Position numbers and translations under genes: made by a program. A stretch of DNA of 8,405 nt from Rubrobacter sp. (GTDB lineage Bacteria; Actinomycetota; Rubrobacteria; Rubrobacterales; Rubrobacteraceae), in assembly GCA_013815485.1 (NCBI GenBank), contig JACDGB010000057.1, positions 1-8,405 on the forward strand, in the 5' to 3' direction. The notes beneath the pieces are model-generated. The model worked only from the letters and a program-made list of their open reading frames with translations. It was not told the origin of the DNA and did not search any database. Positions 5,180-8,405 of the stretch are shown here, piece after piece; position 1 is the stretch's first letter; every line of letters begins with the position of its first letter.

Positions 5180-6148
5180 TCATCCCTCGTCCCCATCGCG
5201 CACCTCGCCGGGAGCCTCGCCTCGCCCGGTCTCGGGGGAGGCGGGATCCTTTTTGCCTCCCGCCTCCTCCGCCACGCCGGGCGCGTCGCGGGGCTGAGGG
5301 TCCTGAACTCGCGTGGGCTCGTCACCCTTCCTCGGATCCTCCCTCGCGCTACGCCGCGCCTCACGGTCTCCGGGCGCGGGCTTCAGCGCTTCATCGGACG
5401 CCGTTTCTTCTCCCTCATCCTCGGTGGCTAGCTCGGGAGGCTCCGGGAAATCCGTGAGCCCGTCGCGGGCGATATCTTCGAGCATCTCCCCCACGATGGG
5501 CGCTGGGAGATCGAGGTGGAGCGCCAGGCTCTCGGCCCGCCCCAGCGTCTCGTACTCATCGGCGCTCGACCCGAAACCCAGGGATTCCAGCGCCCACGCC
5601 ATGTTCTCTGAAGGCACGAGCGTATTTGCCCCGGCGGCCACGCGAAGATACTGCACCAACGGCAGGCCGAAACCGGAGATCACCCCGACCACCGGCTCTG
5701 TCTCATAGATGCGGCGCCGGATGAAGAGACGGGTGTCGTGGGAGTTGGCCCAGCGCTTGAGGACTTCGCGCTCGTCCACGTAGTTGTACTGCGCGACCCG
5801 GTGCTGGAACTGCCCGAGGAGCTGTCCGGTCATCACCCGCAGCGTGTCGTCCCCGAAGAACCAGTCATCGCCATCGACGTTCATGATGCCGCTGACCCTC
5901 GGGATGGTGAGAGGTTCCTCCTCGTCCTGCCACTTGTCCCCGAAGCGTCGGACGGTCTCGCGCACCTCCTTGACGGGACGTCCGCTCTTCATGAGGGCTG
6001 CCTCATAGATCACGAGCGCAGCCGTCTCATGCTCCCGCGAAAGCTCGTCTATCCACCGCGCCGCCCGCTCCAGACGCCGGTCGTGGTCTTCGAGGTTCTT
6101 TACTTTCCACGCCGCGCCGATCACGGTCCTGTCCACTAATTCGACCAT
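5180..6148 (-). CDS. uncharacterised protein with a helix-hairpin-helix DNA glycosylase-like core and a disordered acidic tail
   Basis: A 322-residue protein (numbered here from ATG at 6148) without membrane segments. Residues 1-230 are mostly helical. Residues 156-190 (VISGFGLPLVQYLRVAAGA, then NTLVPSENMAWALESLGF) resemble the hairpin and following helix of HhH-GPD base-excision glycosylases, in which a GxG hairpin is followed by a P/V-D-x-H-V-x-R-x-L-x-R-L-G segment. The proline, leucines and final LGF line up, but the catalytic Asp position is Ser (S180) and the His is Asn, so glycosylase activity is unlikely if the match is real. Residues from about 232 on are rich in E, D, P, R and G and are probably disordered. 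ATG at 6148 is preferred to the GTG three bases upstream because GGGAGG lies four bases before it and overlaps the spacing of the GTG. The HARE-HTH gene ends 67 bp upstream. The family match is my inference; the safe label is hypothetical. Confidence 0.6.
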   Translation of the reverse strand: MVELVDRTVIGAAWKVKNLEDHDRRLERAARWIDELSREHETAALVIYEAALMKSGRPVKEVRETVRRFGDKWQDEEEPLTIPRVSGIMNVDGDDWFFGDDTLRVMTGQLLGQFQHRVAQYNYVDEREVLKRWANSHDTRLFIRRRIYETEPVVGVISGFGLPLVQYLRVAAGANTLVPSENMAWALESLGFGSSADEYETLGRAESLALHLDLPAPIVGEMLEDIARDGLTDFPEPPELATEDEGEETASDEALKPAPGDREARRSAREDPRKGDEPTRVQDPQPRDAPGVAEEAGGKKDPASPETGRGEAPGEVRDGDEG

Positions 6149-6192
6149 CACACCTCCCGGATGTCCATGAAAAAGAGTGTCTTCGAACCTTC

Positions 6193-6219
6193 AATATACA
6201 GCATCTTTCCGGCGATCAA
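6193..6219 (-). promoter_or_regulatory. candidate promoter for the HhH-like gene, overlapping the end of the HARE-HTH gene
   Basis: On the minus strand TTGATC (6214-6219) and TATATT (6193-6198) resemble -35 and -10 hexamers, but the 15-bp spacing is short. The -35 overlaps the HARE-HTH stop codon. This 67-bp gap is clearly AT-richer than its surroundings, which favours a promoter of some kind here. Confidence 0.35.
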
Positions 6220-6440
6220 AGCTCCGCCTTTAGCCCGTAGACGCCGGGGGCTGTCTGAGCGAAAAGGCTTTCGGGGTTGTCCCTGACGTCCACCGAGATA
6301 CGGGCGCGCATGGTGTTGTGTGGCGTGCGGCCTGCGCTTTCAAGGTACCCGGACTGAATGGCTATCTCGGTTATGTCCGTGTAGTGGAGGGGATGTCCAA
6401 CCTCCCGCAGCACCTCTCTGGCGGCGGTCTTGAAATCCAC
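6216..6440 (-). CDS. stand-alone HARE-HTH (HB1/ASXL) winged-helix domain protein
   Basis: A 74-residue protein that consists of one HARE-HTH domain and nothing else. Diagnostic segments are FKTAAREVLREVG (3-15), HPLHYTDITEIA (16-27), GRTPHNTMRARI (37-48) and the C-terminal wing PGVYGL (65-70). These match the pattern 'AAxxVL, PLHYxEI, GxTPxxTM, GxYxL' of the family seen in the delta subunit of Firmicutes RNA polymerase, eukaryotic ASXL proteins, and proteins linked to DNA modification and repair. The family is proposed to bind DNA. Here there is no acidic tail as in RpoE delta. The start is GTG at 6438-6440, with a GGAGG two bases upstream and another about a dozen bases upstream, inside a repeated GAGGTCACCGG element. 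The pheA stop is only 19 bp away, so the gene is very probably cotranscribed with pheA and translationally coupled. Confidence 0.85.
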   Translation of the reverse strand: MDFKTAAREVLREVGHPLHYTDITEIAIQSGYLESAGRTPHNTMRARISVDVRDNPESLFAQTAPGVYGLKAEL

Positions 6441-6445
6441 GGCCT

Positions 6446-6474
6446 CCGGTGACCTCCGGTTACCCGGTGACCTC
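6446..6474. repeat. 11-bp direct repeat between pheA and the HARE-HTH gene
   Basis: CCGGTGACCTC occurs at 6446-6456 and again at 6464-6474. Read on the minus strand, one copy (GAGGTCACCGG) encodes the last codons of pheA and the other supplies Shine-Dalgarno-like sequence before the GTG start of the HARE-HTH gene. It could come from a small tandem duplication of about 18 bp, and it leaves two alternative ribosome sites. Confidence 0.6.
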
Positions 6475-7566
6475 GTTGGGGACTTCGGGGTAGGCTCCGA
6501 TTAGGCCGACGTACGTGCAACGTTCGCCCAGTTTCTCGAGCGCGTGCTTCACCCGCTCGTCCTCGGGATGTCCCTGGAAGTCCACGAAGAACACGTAGGT
6601 CCACGCCTGACGCCGGCTCGGGCGGCTCTCGATGCGGGTCAGGTTGATCCCCTCGTCCGAGAACGCCGAAAGCGCGTCCCTCAAGCCGCCAGGACGGTCT
6701 TTGAAGACGAAGACCAGGCTCGTCTTGTCCTTCCCCGTGCGACCGGCCCACGCCCGCCCGAGCACGATGAAGCGCGTCGCGTTCGCGCGGGCGTCCTGAA
6801 TGTTGCGCGCAAGGATCGTAAGGCCGTGCGCCTCCGCCGCCAACACGCTCCCAACCGCCGCCACCCCCGGTTCCTCGCCGGCCCGCCGCGCCGCCTCCGC
6901 CGTGGACTCGACCTCCTCGAGCCTCGCCCCCGGCGCCTCGCGGCGCAGCCATGTCCCAGCCTGGGCCAGAGCCATCGGATGCGAATAGACCGCCGTGACG
7001 TTGCGGAGATCCGCCATCTTCGACAACAAGTTCTGGGAGACGGAGAGGTAGATCTCACCGCATACCTTAAGCGGGCTGTTCATCAACTCGTCCAGGGTGT
7101 GGGTGACGGTCCCCTCCATCGAGTTCTCGACTGGGACCACGCCATGCTGGGCCTCCCCGCGCTCCACGCGGGCGAAGACCTCGGCCACAGTCGGCTGCGG
7201 TTCCAGGTCAACGCTGCTGCCGAAAGAGCGGCGGGCCGCCTCGTGAGTGAACGTCGCTTCGGGCCCGAGGTACGCTATCTTCAGGCTTTCCTCAAGGGAG
7301 ATGGAGCAGGAGATGATCTCTCGGAAGACGGCTTCGAGACCGCGCTTCGGGAAGTCCCCCTCGCTCAGGCTCGCCACCCGGTCGAGAACCTTGCGTTCAC
7401 GAGCGGGGACATAAGCGTCGAGTCCTCGTTCGCGCTTGAACTCCCCGACACGCCGCGCCAGCCGCGCCCTCCGGTCGAGGAGACGAATTATCTCCGCGTC
7501 CACCGCGTCTATGCCGTCCCGGATGCCGTCCATCCCGCTCGCTCCCTCGCGGTCCTCAGCGAACAT
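6460..7566 (-). CDS. pheA: P-protein: chorismate mutase / prephenate dehydratase
   Basis: A 368-residue bifunctional enzyme of phenylalanine biosynthesis. Residues 12-95 are an AroQ-type chorismate mutase helical domain (IRDGIDAVDAEIIRLLDRR, 15-33; ERKVLDRV, 57-64), which rearranges chorismate to prephenate. Residues 97-272 are the prephenate dehydratase, which makes phenylpyruvate: AYLGPEATFTHEA (98-110), VVPVENSMEGTV (143-154), SHPMALAQ (195-202), and NATRFIVLG (262-270) holding the catalytic TRF motif. Residues 281-360 are an ACT domain with GGLRDALSAF (293-302) and ESRP (313-316), the usual phenylalanine-binding feedback site. Length and order match full P-proteins, with nothing missing. 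The ATG start is fixed by AAGGAGA six bases upstream. The HARE-HTH gene follows after 19 bp. No T-box or Phe-rich leader peptide is seen ahead of it, so control is probably by ACT-domain feedback and by the promoter at 7592-7621. Confidence 0.95.
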   Translation of the reverse strand: MFAEDREGASGMDGIRDGIDAVDAEIIRLLDRRARLARRVGEFKRERGLDAYVPARERKVLDRVASLSEGDFPKRGLEAVFREIISCSISLEESLKIAYLGPEATFTHEAARRSFGSSVDLEPQPTVAEVFARVERGEAQHGVVPVENSMEGTVTHTLDELMNSPLKVCGEIYLSVSQNLLSKMADLRNVTAVYSHPMALAQAGTWLRREAPGARLEEVESTAEAARRAGEEPGVAAVGSVLAAEAHGLTILARNIQDARANATRFIVLGRAWAGRTGKDKTSLVFVFKDRPGGLRDALSAFSDEGINLTRIESRPSRRQAWTYVFFVDFQGHPEDERVKHALEKLGERCTYVGLIGAYPEVPNEVTG

Positions 7567-7591
7567 GATGGCTCTCCTTTGCGGTAACTGA

Positions 7592-7621
7592 ACGATAGCG
7601 TGGCGCCTCCAGAAAAGTCAT
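7592..7621 (-). promoter_or_regulatory. candidate promoter for pheA
   Basis: On the minus strand ATGACT (7616-7621) and TATCGT (7592-7597) match consensus hexamers at four of six bases each with 18-bp spacing. Transcription would start near 7585, giving a leader of about 20 nt containing AAGGAGA. The fit is moderate. The 168 bp between uppP and pheA otherwise shows nothing convincing besides the hairpin after uppP. Confidence 0.35.
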
Positions 7622-7768
7622 GGCTTCCGCAGCCTCCCGTGATGTTTTTCGATTGCGAGGTTCCGATGCGGAGAAACGCGGCCCACTCTCAGGCGCGCTC
7701 CTCCCTCGTAAATCGCCGGGCTGCCATCGTCGTGATACCCATGATCCCCGGCAGGTTACCAGAACCCG

Positions 7769-7789
7769 TGGGCGCGTTCAAAGCCCCAC
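7769..7789 (-). terminator. hairpin directly after the uppP stop (weak terminator candidate)
   Basis: GTGGG pairs with CCCAC around a 12-nt loop, with a possible extra C-G pair past a bulge, starting on the base after the uppP TGA. No U-tract follows. The position is right for a terminator but the stem is short. Confidence 0.3.
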
Positions 7790-8405
7790 TCAGAGGAAAA
7801 GCAGCGTGACCGCGACCACGGCGGCGAGTCCGAAGCGGTAGTAGGCGAAGATCCGGAGGCTATGGTTGGCGAGGTACGTGAGGAGGAACTTTATGGCGAA
7901 GTACCCTACGATGGCCGAGACCACGATGCCGACCGCGAAGATCATCGCCTCGTTCGCGTCCATCCCCGCCCGGATAGCCTCGATCAGGGTGAACCCCGAG
8001 GCTATAGCGATTATGGGGACGCTCATCAGAAACGAGAACCGGGCCGCCTCGTCCCGCCTGAGCCCCACGAATAGCCCCATCGTGATCGTCGCCCCGGAGC
8101 GGGAGACGCCGGGCACGAGCGCGGTAGCCTGGGCGAACCCGATGGCGATTGCGCCCAGGAAGCCCAACTTCGAGGTCAGCCGACTCTTGCGCCCAACCGC
8201 CTCCGCCACGATGAACAGCGCGCCCACCAACACCAAATTGAAGACCACGACCCACGGCGAGCGCACGCTGTTGGCGAAGAAATCCTCGAACGCGAACCCC
8301 ACAACCCCAGCCGGGATGGTGGCGGCCAGGATCATATAGGCCATGCGCTGATCCGTGTCCTCGAAGTCCAAACCGCGCCGGGAACGAATGAAGGCTCGTG
8401 CCATT
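7790..8405 (-). CDS. uppP: undecaprenyl-diphosphatase UppP/BacA (partial, N-terminus outside the window)
   Basis: The last 204-205 residues of an UppP-type membrane phosphatase, which recycles undecaprenyl pyrophosphate to the monophosphate carrier used for peptidoglycan and other envelope polymers, and gives bacitracin resistance when overproduced. The second family motif is clear: PGVSRSGATITMG at residues 98-110 of the visible part, in a run of about six hydrophobic segments (24-40, 51-70, 84-98, 122-143, 154-175, 188-203). The first motif, (E/Q)-rich followed by PISSTAHL, should lie in the roughly 65-75 residues missing beyond position 8405. The reading frame is open to the right edge; the ATG at 8402-8404 is internal by comparison with the family. 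The C-terminus (VVAVTLLFL) is complete. pheA lies 223 bp downstream and is probably transcribed separately. Confidence 0.93.
   Translation of the reverse strand, partial: MARAFIRSRRGLDFEDTDQRMAYMILAATIPAGVVGFAFEDFFANSVRSPWVVVFNLVLVGALFIVAEAVGRKSRLTSKLGFLGAIAIGFAQATALVPGVSRSGATITMGLFVGLRRDEAARFSFLMSVPIIAIASGFTLIEAIRAGMDANEAMIFAVGIVVSAIVGYFAIKFLLTYLANHSLRIFAYYRFGLAAVVAVTLLFL

Noticed and set aside
6544..7587. Long plus-strand open frame across pheA
   Set aside because: Antisense shadow of the full-length bifunctional pheA. The product is Arg/Leu/His-rich with no recognisable domain.
7689..7742. Short minus-strand frame MGITTMAARRFTREERA in the uppP-pheA gap
   Set aside because: 17 codons with only a GGGG-like site upstream and no sign of conservation visible. 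Likely chance in GC-rich sequence.
7567..7789. T-box or Phe attenuator leader for pheA
   Set aside because: No T-box consensus (AGGGTGGNACCGCG type) and no run of Phe codons before pheA; no terminator with a U-tract next to the start.

Overview
This window looks like a chromosomal segment of a high-GC actinobacterium. GC is high throughout, GTG and TTG starts are common, Shine-Dalgarno sites are strong and AGGAGG-like, and the hairpins found downstream of genes have no U-tracts. The mix of genes (PrsW-type protease, long-form RidA, P-protein PheA, an HTH/cold-shock fusion) would suit the Rubrobacter lineage. That placement is inference from style; no marker gene settles it. I see no rRNA, tRNA, IS element, CRISPR array or phage gene, and base composition looks uniform.

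Layout. (1) Positions 1-1097, minus strand: a PrsW-family membrane protease followed by the N-terminus of a MobA-like nucleotidyltransferase that runs off the left edge. The second gene has no normal start codon and seems to begin at a CTG overlapping the prsW stop (CTGA). (2) Positions 1178-2481, plus strand: a flavin reductase-like protein abutting a long-form RidA-family protein (TAGATG), then a small glutaredoxin with its own TATAAT promoter. (3) Positions 2506-3318, minus strand: a 270-residue protein I do not recognise. It is divergent from a plus-strand histidine phosphatase whose only sensible start is a GTG with no Shine-Dalgarno, possibly leaderless. (4) Positions 4076-4316: a convergent non-coding stretch holding four hairpins. 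(5) Positions 4317-8405, all minus strand, in transcription order: uppP (N-terminus outside the window), pheA, a stand-alone HARE-HTH protein, a helix-hairpin-helix glycosylase-like protein that appears to lack the catalytic aspartate, and an HTH/cold-shock-domain fusion.

How the genes fit together. Most are housekeeping functions: phenylalanine synthesis (pheA), carrier-lipid recycling for the cell wall (uppP), thiol redox (glutaredoxin), imine clean-up or a Rut-like catabolic step (flavin reductase plus RidA), and molybdenum cofactor maturation (mobA). The least ordinary part is the run of three consecutive probable nucleic-acid-binding proteins downstream of pheA (positions 6440 down to 4317): HARE-HTH, a pseudo-glycosylase-like protein, and an HTH plus degenerate and intact cold-shock domains. 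No complete, clearly new system can be demonstrated from the sequence. That three-gene run is the best candidate for something undescribed.
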